64,000 nucleotides of DNA, from NCBI GenBank assembly GCA_045540715.1, contig JAZQHT010000011.1, positions 31,601 through 95,600 on the forward strand, written 5' to 3'. Shown piece after piece: positions 41,026 through 48,899 of this stretch. A program made the translations under genes and the position numbers. This DNA comes from UMGS1279 sp045540715. GTDB taxonomy: Bacteria > Bacillota > Clostridia > Oscillospirales > Acutalibacteraceae. The notes beneath the pieces were generated by a model. The model saw nothing but the letters and a program-made list of their open reading frames with translations. It was not told where the DNA came from and made no database searches. How positions within the stretch are numbered: the stretch's first letter is position 1; each line of letters opens with the position of its first letter.

Positions 41026-42774
41026 TTATTGTTCCTTATGTAATAGTGTGTGTAGGGTTTGAGATATATCGGATTCCAAACCGATAATGCGGTTGAGAAT
41101 ATCGTTTGAAGGTTCGGGAGATTGATATTCATAGAAATATCTTGTCATAGGTATTTCGTAACCAACCTTGGTTTTGCTCTTGTCTATCCAAGCGTCAGGC
41201 GCATAGGGTAAAACCTCTCTTGCAAAGTAGGCGTCAATATCTTCATCTAACGGAACGTTCTCGGTATCTCGTAAACTGCTATCAGCAACAGGTTTGCCCT
41301 TTTTCAACACAGGCTTGCCGTTTTCATCAAGCAAAGGTCTTTCAACAACGATTTTGTTATATCCAAATTCCACGCTGTCAAAAATCTTGCTTTCGCAATA
41401 GATACCTTCCTTGTCGCCATAGATACCTTCTTCAAATTCGCCGTAGGCTTTAACAATGAGATTACGGCATAACTCGGTAATATCATTTCGTTTTGTGCCT
41501 ATGGGTTTTCTTCTTGGCTCGTAACAATGGGAAGCGTCAATCAACTGCACTTTACCTGCACGATAGGAAGGCTTGTCCCTATTGAACACCCAAATATATG
41601 TTGCAATACCTGTATTCATAAATTGGTCGGTAGAAAGTTGAACAATCGCTTCCAACCAATCGTTTTCTAACATATAACGGCGAATTTCACTCGGTCCAGA
41701 ACCTGCGTCACCCGAAAACAAGGGCGAACCATTTTGAACAATCGCCATTTTACCGTCTTCTGCAAGTTTGGAAAGTCCGTTCAAAACAAAGAGTTGCTGA
41801 CCGTCCGAGATTTTGGGAAGCCCTGCGGAGAACCGACCATTTTCGCCAAGTTTCGCTTCACTTTCCACCGCCTTTTGTTCGCGCTTCCAATCAATACCGA
41901 AAGGTGGGTTAGAAATGATACGGTCAAACTTGTAACCTGCGAATTGGTCTTCCGAAAGGGTGTCGCCAAATCTCATATTGTTTGGGTCGCCACCTCTAAT
42001 CATCATATCGGCTTTTGCGATAGCGAAGGTAGAGGGGTTGAACTCCTGACCGAAGCAGGTAACGGTTGCGTCTTCATCTAATGCCTTTATCCGTTCTTCC
42101 ATACAACTTAACATCTGTGATGTTCCCATAGCCATATCGTAAACGGTTATATTTTGACCGTTAAACTTTGTATCGCAAAGTAGAATATCGGTCATCATAT
42201 AAATAATATCTCGTGATGTAAAGTGCGCTCCCGCTTCTTCGCCGTAACTTTCGTTGAAACGGCGAACAAGGTCTTCAAAGATATAACCGCAATCAACAGC
42301 AGAAATCTTATCAGGTCCGAGATAACCTTTTGGGGAATTAAATTCCTTAATAACCAAGTATAAGGTGTTGCTTTCCACCATTCTTTTTATGATGTTGTCA
42401 AAATCGAACTTGGAAAGGACGTCTTGAACGTTGCCTGAAAAACCTGCAAGGTAATCACGGAAATTCGCTTCGATGTTTTCGGGGTCTGCAAGTAATGTAT
42501 CAAAAGTATATTTAGATACATTATAAAACTGATAGCCTGAAGCACGAGTTAAGAAGCCATCTATTACCTCAAGGTTTTTTACCTTTTCGTATGTTTCCTG
42601 AACCGCGCTGTGTGTCGGTAACAGGCAATCGTGAAATCTTTTAACAACGGTCATAGGTAAAATAACAAGTCCGTATTCGTGGGGTTTGAACGGCCCACGA
42701 AGCATATCGGCAACGTTCCAAATAACCGTTGCTTTCTCATTTATGTTCAAGCCAACATTTGTAATTTCGCTCAT
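41026..42774 (-). CDS. hsdM: type I restriction-modification methyltransferase subunit M
   Basis: 582 residues. N-terminal helical HsdM_N domain (VIWNVADMLRGPFKPHEYGLVILPMTVVKRF), followed by an N6-adenine methyltransferase domain with SNPPFGIDW (motif IV) and the SAM motif at VYDMAMGTSQML, where canonical HsdM has DPxxGSGG; the Pro and the last Gly are replaced. Upstream GEEAGAHFTSRDIIYMM matches the family. It methylates the target set by HsdS. First structural gene of the operon, starting 2 bp after the XRE gene. Confidence 0.94.
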   Translation of the reverse strand: MSEITNVGLNINEKATVIWNVADMLRGPFKPHEYGLVILPMTVVKRFHDCLLPTHSAVQETYEKVKNLEVIDGFLTRASGYQFYNVSKYTFDTLLADPENIEANFRDYLAGFSGNVQDVLSKFDFDNIIKRMVESNTLYLVIKEFNSPKGYLGPDKISAVDCGYIFEDLVRRFNESYGEEAGAHFTSRDIIYMMTDILLCDTKFNGQNITVYDMAMGTSQMLSCMEERIKALDEDATVTCFGQEFNPSTFAIAKADMMIRGGDPNNMRFGDTLSEDQFAGYKFDRIISNPPFGIDWKREQKAVESEAKLGENGRFSAGLPKISDGQQLFVLNGLSKLAEDGKMAIVQNGSPLFSGDAGSGPSEIRRYMLENDWLEAIVQLSTDQFMNTGIATYIWVFNRDKPSYRAGKVQLIDASHCYEPRRKPIGTKRNDITELCRNLIVKAYGEFEEGIYGDKEGIYCESKIFDSVEFGYNKIVVERPLLDENGKPVLKKGKPVADSSLRDTENVPLDEDIDAYFAREVLPYAPDAWIDKSKTKVGYEIPMTRYFYEYQSPEPSNDILNRIIGLESDISQTLHTLLHKEQ

Positions 42775-42775
42775 A

Positions 42776-42991
42776 TCAATTCTCCTCTTGGGTTTCGTGT
42801 GTGTATTCTACAATATCGCCATAAGTGATTTTGTAGGTTTGACATATCTTTGTTAGGACAGATAAACTAACCTCTTTGTTTTGGTTGATTTTAGTCCAAG
42901 TGTTCGGGGAGATACCGCAATCTTTTCTACAATCAGCCTTGGATATGTCGTGTTCTACACAGTAACGAAACAACGGTCTATAACTAATCAT
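42776..42991 (-). CDS. XRE-type regulator leading the hsd operon
   Basis: 71 residues, a single HTH domain (FRYCVEHDISKADCRKDCGISPNTWTKINQNKEVSLSVLTKICQTYKITYGDIVEY). ATG at 42991 is preceded by AGGAGG; the open frame extends upstream but without a ribosome site and through the promoter. It resembles small control proteins that time expression of restriction-modification genes. It sits directly in front of hsdM behind one promoter. Confidence 0.85.
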   Translation of the reverse strand: MISYRPLFRYCVEHDISKADCRKDCGISPNTWTKINQNKEVSLSVLTKICQTYKITYGDIVEYTHETQEEN

Positions 42992-43028
42992 AATAAGCCT
43001 CCTGAACGGAAATTTAATACTAACTATC

Positions 43029-43057
43029 ATTATACAGGAAAACTCATATTCTTGCAA
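43029..43057 (-). promoter_or_regulatory. promoter of the XRE-hsd operon
   Basis: Read leftward, TTGCAA (43057-43052), 17-bp spacer, TATAAT (43034-43029), about 37 bp before the XRE start. Confidence 0.78.
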
Positions 43058-43145
43058 CAGAAAATCGCAAATTCTTGTGAGTTCTTTCGCAAGATTCAAT
43101 GAACTTTTTAAGGCGAACCGTAAAAAAAGAAGCAAAAAAAGTTCC

Positions 43146-43216
43146 GCTACTTTTTTTATTCCGAAAAAAGTAGCACAAAAAAGCGGACGCTAACCTCACT
43201 TAAGGTTCGGTTAGCG
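43146..43216. terminator. two hairpins in the 42.99-43.39 kb gap
   Basis: GCTACTTTTTTT / AAAAAAGTAGC (43146-43174) and CGCTAACC / GGTTAGCG (43188-43216). The second is followed on the leftward strand by a T run. They insulate the hsd promoter from the replication gene upstream. The remainder of this 400-bp gap (43217-43357) is AT-rich with no gene. Confidence 0.55.
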
Positions 43217-43357
43217 TATAATCGCCCCTTTATAATTTTTTGTGAACACCAACTTAACCTTTAAGAGTTCTTTTAAGGGTGTGCTTAACATTTTAGATTC
43301 TGCTACACCATATACCTATAATATAATATATAACGAACATATTTGTAAAAAATAGTC

Positions 43358-43397
43358 CCAAACAAAAATCACTATGGGGAAATAACCTCATAGTGAT
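43358..43397 (-). terminator. terminator at the end of the replication gene
   Basis: Read leftward, AAATCACTATG pairs exactly with CATAGTGATTT and is followed by TTTTTG. The stem overlaps the last codons of the gene. Confidence 0.75.
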
Positions 43398-44722
43398 TTC
43401 TTTTTGCGATAATATGTTGATTTACTAATGCCGAGGGTTTCCCACGGTTTTTCTTTCGGTGGTTTCTGTTTGAGTGTCTTCGATAATCGGGATATGGTCG
43501 CAACGGATAAACCTGTATCTGCAGATATTTGTTTGTAAGTCATACCTTCTTTGAGCAGGTGCAAAGCACGGTCATTCCTTTGTTGTGTTTGTTCTTTTCG
43601 CTTCTTAATTTCTGCATTTCGGGTAAGGTTTACCGATTGTTTTTTGTATTCATCTTCAAACCGTTTTATTTCATCATCGTGGGCTGATAGCATTCCGTAA
43701 AACCTTTTATTTGTTAGTTTATATATCTTTTTCTGTTGGAAGATATAATCTATCTTTTTTAGGGGTTCGGAAAAGTCCTGATTTAGTTGTTTGCAATATT
43801 CCTGTGCCTGTTTTATCGGCATAACCATAATGGCGCTGTTATAGGCAAGAAACAACATAATATCCCTTTTTCCGACACTATCTAACAAAATCTGCGAATA
43901 CCATTTGATAAAGGCAAGTCTTTTCAGGTGTAATGCCTGAATGGGATTCCGTTTCTTTTTGGTGGCCTGACCTTTCCGACTTGCTTCGCTGCGCTTGGCA
44001 AAACCTTGTTTTTTCAGTAGTTCTTTTAGTTCGTATTCCTTATAAACAGGGTGTTCCGAAAGTGCTTTGTTTAATTCGTTTATATCGTAACCTTGGGTGC
44101 TGATAATTTCGTGTTCAACTTTGGTTCGGGTGTGGGTATTCCACGTTCCGACAAGGCGACAAAGACCGACCGCATTTTTTGAAGCCGACACGTCAATATC
44201 AACCAACTGTTCAAGGTCAGGGTATTCGGTCAAAAAGTCTTTTATGATGATAGCGATTTTATCAATAATATTGTTATACAAAAATAAAAGTTTAGGGGAA
44301 GCACTATTGATATGCCACCATAATTGAAAGCCACGTCCACTACGAACCCAAACTGAAGGTTTGGGAATGTTAAAGGGTGGTTGTATGTTTATCAAATCTC
44401 TAAAAAAATAAAACTCGAACTTTTCTAAAAAACACATACGGTCAAAGGCGTTCATCTTGCCGTGAAAATCTATGTCAAGGCAGATGTTATTTAATGTAAA
44501 CAACTTTTCTGCACAACGTTTTGAATACGGCTTCAAACCGTTCTTTGTTATGTAATAATCGTTGCTCTTTAATATTTTAAGTTCATCTATTCGTTTTTCT
44601 ATGTCCTCAAAATAACAACAACCCAAACTTATCATTTCTTTTTTTCTGTTTCGGGTGGATAGATTAACCATACTTTTGAATTTCTCATTCGGTGGGAATA
44701 CCACGTCAACCCATTTCTGCAT
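43388..44722 (-). CDS. primase-like replication protein with C-terminal HTH
   Basis: 444 residues from ATG at 44722 behind GGGAGA; an earlier TTG lacks a site. Residues about 85-215 resemble archaeo-eukaryotic-type primase/RepB folds: the acidic motif LDIDFHG and the SGRGFQLWWHI block (HxSGxGxH-type position), followed by VDIDVSASKNAVGLCRLVGTWN. The C-terminus (about 370-444) has a resolvase-type HTH (LLKEGMTYKQISADTGLSVATISRLSK). Such proteins start replication of plasmids and mobile elements. It suggests that the excised circle may replicate. Confidence 0.7.
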   Translation of the reverse strand: MQKWVDVVFPPNEKFKSMVNLSTRNRKKEMISLGCCYFEDIEKRIDELKILKSNDYYITKNGLKPYSKRCAEKLFTLNNICLDIDFHGKMNAFDRMCFLEKFEFYFFRDLINIQPPFNIPKPSVWVRSGRGFQLWWHINSASPKLLFLYNNIIDKIAIIIKDFLTEYPDLEQLVDIDVSASKNAVGLCRLVGTWNTHTRTKVEHEIISTQGYDINELNKALSEHPVYKEYELKELLKKQGFAKRSEASRKGQATKKKRNPIQALHLKRLAFIKWYSQILLDSVGKRDIMLFLAYNSAIMVMPIKQAQEYCKQLNQDFSEPLKKIDYIFQQKKIYKLTNKRFYGMLSAHDDEIKRFEDEYKKQSVNLTRNAEIKKRKEQTQQRNDRALHLLKEGMTYKQISADTGLSVATISRLSKTLKQKPPKEKPWETLGISKSTYYRKKKSL

Positions 44723-44819
44723 ATCAATTCTCCCTTCGTTGTTTTTCAAAGGAAGAATGAAAGATTCAGGTGTATAAATAAAATTCGCTCATAAGCATTT
44801 TTGCCTACGAGCGATTTTG

Positions 44820-45062
44820 TTATTTGACTACTATTGTTTTAACCCTTTTCATAAAGTTATAGTTCTTTTTATAAAACTGTGCATTTTTAATTTCATCTTG
44901 TAAGAGTTCTCTGTATTTGTCTAACTCGGTTTCTAATAGTGTTATATGTTCCCTTAAATCTTTTATAGTGTTCTCGTATATCTCGGTTTGAACGGTGTCG
45001 CACAGGTCATTAAAGGTGTGTGTAACCGCTTTGCGTGTTTGTTCTAACTCTTTATCAGCCAC
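44820..45062 (-). CDS. small coiled-coil protein of the mobilization region
   Basis: 80 residues, almost entirely heptad-like helix (LEQTRKAVTHTFNDLCDTVQ..., ITLLETELDKYRELLQDEIKNAQFYKK). Its start overlaps the end of the upstream small gene by 8 bp. No family recognised. Possibly an accessory protein for mobilization, by position only. Confidence 0.5.
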   Translation of the reverse strand: MADKELEQTRKAVTHTFNDLCDTVQTEIYENTIKDLREHITLLETELDKYRELLQDEIKNAQFYKKNYNFMKRVKTIVVK

Positions 45063-45255
45063 AACTGTTTACCTCTCTTTCCTTATAATTTTTTATAAAT
45101 GCTTCGGGAGTCATAAGATTAACTAACTTTCCGTCCTTCTTAAACTCAATCAAATAGTATTCTCGTGTTAGTTTCTTTCGCTTGATGATAGCGAAAATGA
45201 TTGATATTGTTACCGCTTCGGTCTTCGGTGTGCTTGTTACACCTTGAAATATCAA
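45055..45255 (-). CDS. small unknown protein of the mobilization region
   Basis: 66 residues, ending LVNLMTPEAFIKNYKEREVNSCG, with a basic centre (IIKRKKLTREYYLIEFKKDGK). Overlaps the next gene by 8 bp. The start is uncertain. No family recognised. Confidence 0.45.
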   Translation of the reverse strand: MIFQGVTSTPKTEAVTISIIFAIIKRKKLTREYYLIEFKKDGKLVNLMTPEAFIKNYKEREVNSCG

Positions 45256-45304
45256 ATCGTGGATTCCACCTGTTGTTTTGTAAATGGATATAGTTTTAAT
45301 AGTC

Positions 45305-45589
45305 TTATGCCCCTTTCTGCAATAAAGCCTTTATTTCCGTTTTTCGCCTTTTCAGGTCTTCGCGCTCTGCAACGGATAACGAAGCGCTGTTGCTTAATTG
45401 GTTCAGTATTTTTTGTAGTTCGTTTTCAAGGTATGCTGTGTCGCCCTGTTGCTCGGTAGCATAAACCCTTTCTTCAATCAGGTTTAATAACCATTTGCTG
45501 ACCGAGGTATTTTCTGCAATCGCACACAGTTTGATTTTTGTTTTAAGTTCAGGCGAAACATTACAACGAACATCAGTAAACTTTTTCAT
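45305..45589 (-). CDS. MobC-like relaxosome accessory protein
   Basis: 94 residues. The N-terminus (DVRCNVSPELKTKIKLCAIAENTSVSKWLLNLIEERV) resembles ribbon-helix-helix/MobC proteins that bind oriT next to the nick and help the relaxase; the C-terminus is helical with ELQKILNQLS and EREDLKRRKTEIKALL. It is divergent from the relaxase across the candidate oriT, the usual arrangement. Confidence 0.7.
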   Translation of the reverse strand: MKKFTDVRCNVSPELKTKIKLCAIAENTSVSKWLLNLIEERVYATEQQGDTAYLENELQKILNQLSNSASLSVAEREDLKRRKTEIKALLQKGA

Positions 45590-45630
45590 ACCGCTTTATC
45601 TCCTTTCTGCCGTTTGGCTTAATTGCTTAA

Positions 45631-45790
45631 TATAAGAATGTTCGATAATAACGAAAAACGAAAAAATGTACTGTGCGATAGTTACCTTCGGAGAACACAA
45701 TATGAATGTCAAAAACAGGGTTTGGGACGTTCATTATATTGTGTTATTTATAATGCACCGCATTGATAAATAAAAAGTAACATTCTTATA
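45631..45790. other. candidate origin of transfer (oriT)
   Basis: The 228-bp gap between MobC-like and relaxase genes contains an outer 12-bp exact inverted repeat TATAAGAATGTT (45631-45642) / AACATTCTTATA (45779-45790), and an inner imperfect inverted repeat AACACAATATGAATGTC (45694-45710) / GACGTTCATTATATTGTGTT (45726-45745). Location between the mobilization genes and nested repeats fit an oriT. The nick site is not identified. Confidence 0.55.
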
Positions 45791-45816
45791 GTAGAAAATT
45801 GAAAGGAGTATTTTGT

Positions 45817-47247
45817 ATGGAAAATTACACATTAACGGTTAGTGTGCATAAAGGCACTTGTGCCGAAGCACACCTGAACCATAACAGGCGAACAATCGCT
45901 GTTCCACACGCTGACAAAGACCGATTACATTTAGACCGTGCATATATTGATATGGACGTTGAACAGGCATACCACATTAAATTTGACAAAGCATTGGAAG
46001 AATACAACAAGGACAAGAAGCCTTCGCGCCGTATAGAGAACTACTACGAACACATCAAGGCACAATACGAGAAAGGCGAACAAGCAATTCAGCAGGCTCG
46101 CTCTCGTGGTGCAAGCCGTAAAGAGATTGCAAAGTTAAAGGCAAAGCGTCCTGTATTGTTTAATGAACTTATTGTAAGTGTAGGTTCGTGTGACGCATAC
46201 GACGGTTTGTTTGCCTGTGGTGGAAATAAGGAAGCAATAACCGTAGGGATATTAGATGAATATATGGCTACCTTCCAAGAACGAAATCCGCACTTATTTG
46301 TCTTTTCAAGCCACCTCCACCTATCTGAAAAGTGTCCACATATCCATATCGACTATGTTAGTTGGACAGATTTAGAGGGTAGGGGTTTGCCTGTCAGGGT
46401 ATCGGAAAACGGTGCTTTTGTGCAACAAGGCTTAACGAGTGGTAAAAGGGGCGATATTGGGACTATCGCTTTTCAGGAACAGGAACGAAAAGCCTTGTCG
46501 GAAATTGCACAAAAGAGGGGCATATCTATTGCAGAAAATAAGCACACAAAAAGGCACTTATCCAAGGAAGAATATATCTTAACCAAGGAAAAGGAAAAAG
46601 CGGAAGAAGACCGAAAGGTTATTGACGGTTCGGCCGAAGAGGTTGTGAAAATGCAAGATGAGTTTTTGGACTACCTTTCCAAAAGCAAATTTGCAGAAGC
46701 ATTTTCCGACCATATTGAAAACATAGATTTAAGGCAAACTGTTCATCAGTATTCCGAACAGGAAAAAGACAACAAAAAAATTCTTGCTCAAAGTTGGCAA
46801 GAATTTAATAGTTGCACGTCCGATTTCTTTTCATCATATCGTATATCAAAAGAATTGCTGTGGAACGAGATTCAACAAGCAAGGAAAACACAGCGCTATA
46901 ACAAAAAGCGATTGGAAGATTTGATTTATGATATTACCGACAGCACCGATTTTTTTATTGTAAAAATTTTCAAGTTGTTTATTGCCTTATTTGTTGCTAT
47001 AGGTAATGCTCGATTTGAAACCCACCTTGAAGAACTGCAGGAAGCAAACAGGCAATTAAAGGCACAGGCAAAAAAGGTTATGCAACAAAGCAACGATGTT
47101 TCTCAAACCTTAAAATCAAAAGATTTTGATAATATTGAAACGGCGCTGCACGAATACGAATACCGCCTGACATCTTTAAGTGCATACATTAAAAGAACAG
47201 TAAATGAGGTTTTGACCGAACAGGGAGAAAAGGAAAATTCAAGATAA
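45817..47247 (+). CDS. MobA/MobL-type relaxase
   Basis: 476 residues from ATG at 45817 (AAGGAG ten bases upstream). The N-terminal relaxase domain has an early Tyr-containing stretch (NYTLTVSVHKGTCAEAHLNHNRR), and the metal-binding His motif in SSHLHLSEKCPHIHIDYVSW (about 165-185). The C-terminal half is a long charged coiled-coil region with one hydrophobic segment (FFIVKIFKLFIALFVAIG, about 385-402). Relaxases nick oriT and lead the strand into a recipient through a conjugation channel supplied by another element. Confidence 0.85.
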   Translation: MENYTLTVSVHKGTCAEAHLNHNRRTIAVPHADKDRLHLDRAYIDMDVEQAYHIKFDKALEEYNKDKKPSRRIENYYEHIKAQYEKGEQAIQQARSRGASRKEIAKLKAKRPVLFNELIVSVGSCDAYDGLFACGGNKEAITVGILDEYMATFQERNPHLFVFSSHLHLSEKCPHIHIDYVSWTDLEGRGLPVRVSENGAFVQQGLTSGKRGDIGTIAFQEQERKALSEIAQKRGISIAENKHTKRHLSKEEYILTKEKEKAEEDRKVIDGSAEEVVKMQDEFLDYLSKSKFAEAFSDHIENIDLRQTVHQYSEQEKDNKKILAQSWQEFNSCTSDFFSSYRISKELLWNEIQQARKTQRYNKKRLEDLIYDITDSTDFFIVKIFKLFIALFVAIGNARFETHLEELQEANRQLKAQAKKVMQQSNDVSQTLKSKDFDNIETALHEYEYRLTSLSAYIKRTVNEVLTEQGEKENSR

Positions 47248-47373
47248 TATTGCATTGTAATTTATATTGTGTTATAATATAAATGGTTTTTAAGTATGAC
47301 ACCGTTCACGAAACATTCCATACTCTAAAATCAGGTAAAAAGCCCGCCGTTTTCCCTCATAACTAAAAAGATT

Positions 47374-47394
47374 TTTGTGCATATCTTTGTGCAA
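47374..47394. repeat. right-end TTTGTGCAA-like repeats (candidate arm sites)
   Basis: TTTGTGCAT (47374-47382) and TTTGTGCAA (47386-47394), in the same orientation as the three left-end copies and 35-55 bp inside the right attachment core. Confidence 0.5.
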
Positions 47395-47428
47395 AACCCG
47401 AAGAAACCGCATAAATAAAGGGTTTGTT

Positions 47429-47447
47429 GTGATGAGGCTCGTCACGG
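47429..47447. repeat. right attachment site (attR core)
   Basis: GTGATGAGGCTCG-T-CACGG, 18 of 19 identical to 28449-28467. To its right lie the displaced host codons of rbr. Confidence 0.88.
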
Positions 47448-47487
47448 CAAGGCATTTGAAGGTCTGCTCAATAGATACTTCGGTTAA
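47431..47487 (+). pseudogene. displaced original 3' end of rbr
   Basis: Eighteen codons and a stop: DEARHGKAFEGLLNRYFG, the native rubrerythrin C-terminus, cut off from the rest of its gene by the 19 kb element. It has no start and is not expected to be translated in this frame. Confidence 0.88.
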
Positions 47488-47944
47488 TAGCGCTTATCTT
47501 TATTTAGATATTGCAAATTACTACACCGCAAACGATTTAGACGGTTTTTCTAACTGGTACACAATTCAAGCACAAGAAGAACGCGACCACGCACTATTAT
47601 TCTTAAAATATTTACAACAAAATAGTATTCCTGTTGAACTTAAAACCATTGATAAACCCGAAGCAGATTTTAAAACTGCACTTGACCCACTACTAAAAGG
47701 CGCAGAACACGAAAGATACGTTACAGATTTAATTCATAATATTTACGATGCGGCTTATTCTGTTAAAGATTTCAGAACAATGCAATTTTTAGACTGGTTT
47801 GTTAAAGAACAAGCCGAAGAAGAAGAAAATGCCGATAAACTTGTTAACAAATACAAATTATTTGGCGACGATCCCAAAAGCTTATATCTTCTTGACCAAG
47901 AGCTTGCCGCTCGTGTTTACACCGCTCCAAGTTTAGTTTTATAA
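47432..47944 (+). CDS. ferritin with abnormal N-terminus
   Basis: From SAYLYLDIANYYTANDLDGFSNWYTIQAQEERDHALLFLKYL onward the protein is a bacterial non-haem ferritin, with QAQEERDHA and the later Glu/His di-iron ligands (AEHERYV, KEQAEEEENA). The normal first 18-20 residues, including the ferroxidase Glu of the 'NKELYSAY' motif, are missing. The only in-frame ATG near is 47432, inside the attachment core, which would give 19 unrelated residues (MRLVTARHLK..) translated from the rbr 3' end out of frame; AAAGGG lies 9 bp upstream. Whether a working iron-storage protein results is doubtful; it may be a pseudogene. Confidence 0.75.
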   Translation: MRLVTARHLKVCSIDTSVNSAYLYLDIANYYTANDLDGFSNWYTIQAQEERDHALLFLKYLQQNSIPVELKTIDKPEADFKTALDPLLKGAEHERYVTDLIHNIYDAAYSVKDFRTMQFLDWFVKEQAEEEENADKLVNKYKLFGDDPKSLYLLDQELAARVYTAPSLVL

Positions 47945-47960
47945 TACTTTTCCTTTCTTT

Positions 47961-47992
47961 TGCCCGGCCACTTGTTTGGTCGGGCATTTTTT
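47961..47992 (+). terminator. ferritin terminator
   Basis: TGCCCGGCCA / TGGTCGGGCA stem (one wobble) followed by six T. Confidence 0.88.
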
Positions 47993-48117
47993 ATTTTAAA
48001 ATTACAACTTTGTTATTTATATTGAAAATTGTTTTATTATTTTTTATAATAAAATTACATAGAAACCAATAAAATTTTACATTTTTCTATTGTTTATCTT
48101 TTTTAGGAGTGGTAAAA

Positions 48118-48774
48118 ATGAAAAAAACGTTTTTAAATTTACTAAGTTTTGCACTGGTTTTATGTATGGCACTCACATTTACAGCTTGCGGCACCGACGA
48201 AAATAGTGATGACAAAGGCAGTAAAAAAGATACCATCGTTGGCGAGTGGACAACAAAAATAGATTTAGCAGATATGGTAAATGCCGCTTTCCCGGAGGAT
48301 GTACAAGAAATTGTTAAAGTTGACAAATACGAAATAGTTGTAAATGCTACTTTTACAGAAGACGGCAAATATAAAGCAACTCTAGACGAAAATGCTTTGG
48401 ACAAAGCCATTGAAGATTTAAAAGCCGACATTTTGGGCGATATGAAAATATATGTTGAAAATCTTTTAGCACAACAAGGTATTACTATGACATTTGAAGA
48501 TTACTTTGCAGCAAGCGGCCAAACAGAAGAAAGCTTATTTGCTTCTTTATCGCCGGATAGTGTTGCTAAGGATTTTGAAGAAGAAGGAACCTACGAAATT
48601 GACGGCAACAAAATCTATATTATTAAAGACGGCGAAGAAAAAGACGCCGATAAGTACGAAATTTTCGAACTAGACGACGATACTTTAACCTTTAAAGAAG
48701 CTCACGGCTATGATAATATGTCAGAAGAATTTCAAAAGGCAATTTATCCGCAAATTTACACCAGAGTTAAATAA
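48118..48774 (+). CDS. lipoprotein, first of a tandem pair
   Basis: 218 residues from ATG at 48118 (TTAGGAG upstream). Lipobox FTAC (Cys about 24), acidic linker, then a domain beginning IVGEWTTKIDLADMV and ending GTYEIDGNKIYIIKDGEEKDADKYEIFELDDDTLTFKEA, an alternating strand pattern like lipocalin-type or DUF-type calycin proteins. Closely related to the next gene, including promoter and ribosome site, so the two are a tandem duplication. TTGAAA/TATAAT-like promoter near 48020-48055. Function unknown. Confidence 0.75.
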   Translation: MKKTFLNLLSFALVLCMALTFTACGTDENSDDKGSKKDTIVGEWTTKIDLADMVNAAFPEDVQEIVKVDKYEIVVNATFTEDGKYKATLDENALDKAIEDLKADILGDMKIYVENLLAQQGITMTFEDYFAASGQTEESLFASLSPDSVAKDFEEEGTYEIDGNKIYIIKDGEEKDADKYEIFELDDDTLTFKEAHGYDNMSEEFQKAIYPQIYTRVK

Positions 48775-48899
48775 TTTTTAAAAATTACAGTTTTGTTATA
48801 TGTATTGAAAAAGATTTTTAAAAGTTATATAATTAACTTACGCAGAATATTACATAATTCTCCTTTTTCTGCGCTAATTCTTTTTAGGAGTGGTAAAAA

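Larger units (their letters stand above)
28449..47441 (+). mobile_element. integrative mobilizable element of about 19 kb in the rbr gene
   Basis: Bounded by the rbr-derived direct repeats at 28449 and 47429. The tyrosine integrase is next to the left end and the MobA/MobL-type relaxase next to the right end. Cargo: orphan C5 DNA methyltransferase, ArdC-like antirestriction protein, type I restriction-modification operon, XRE regulators, primase-like replication protein, MobC-like protein. No type IV secretion, coupling protein or phage structural genes are seen, so it is called mobilizable rather than self-conjugative. Codon use within it differs visibly from the flanks, with fewer TTA and GCC-rich runs. 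Confidence 0.88.

Noticed and set aside
28449..47441. Prophage or self-conjugative element
   Set aside because: No capsid, tail, lysis, type IV secretion, VirB4 or coupling protein genes are seen; relaxase and MobC only.
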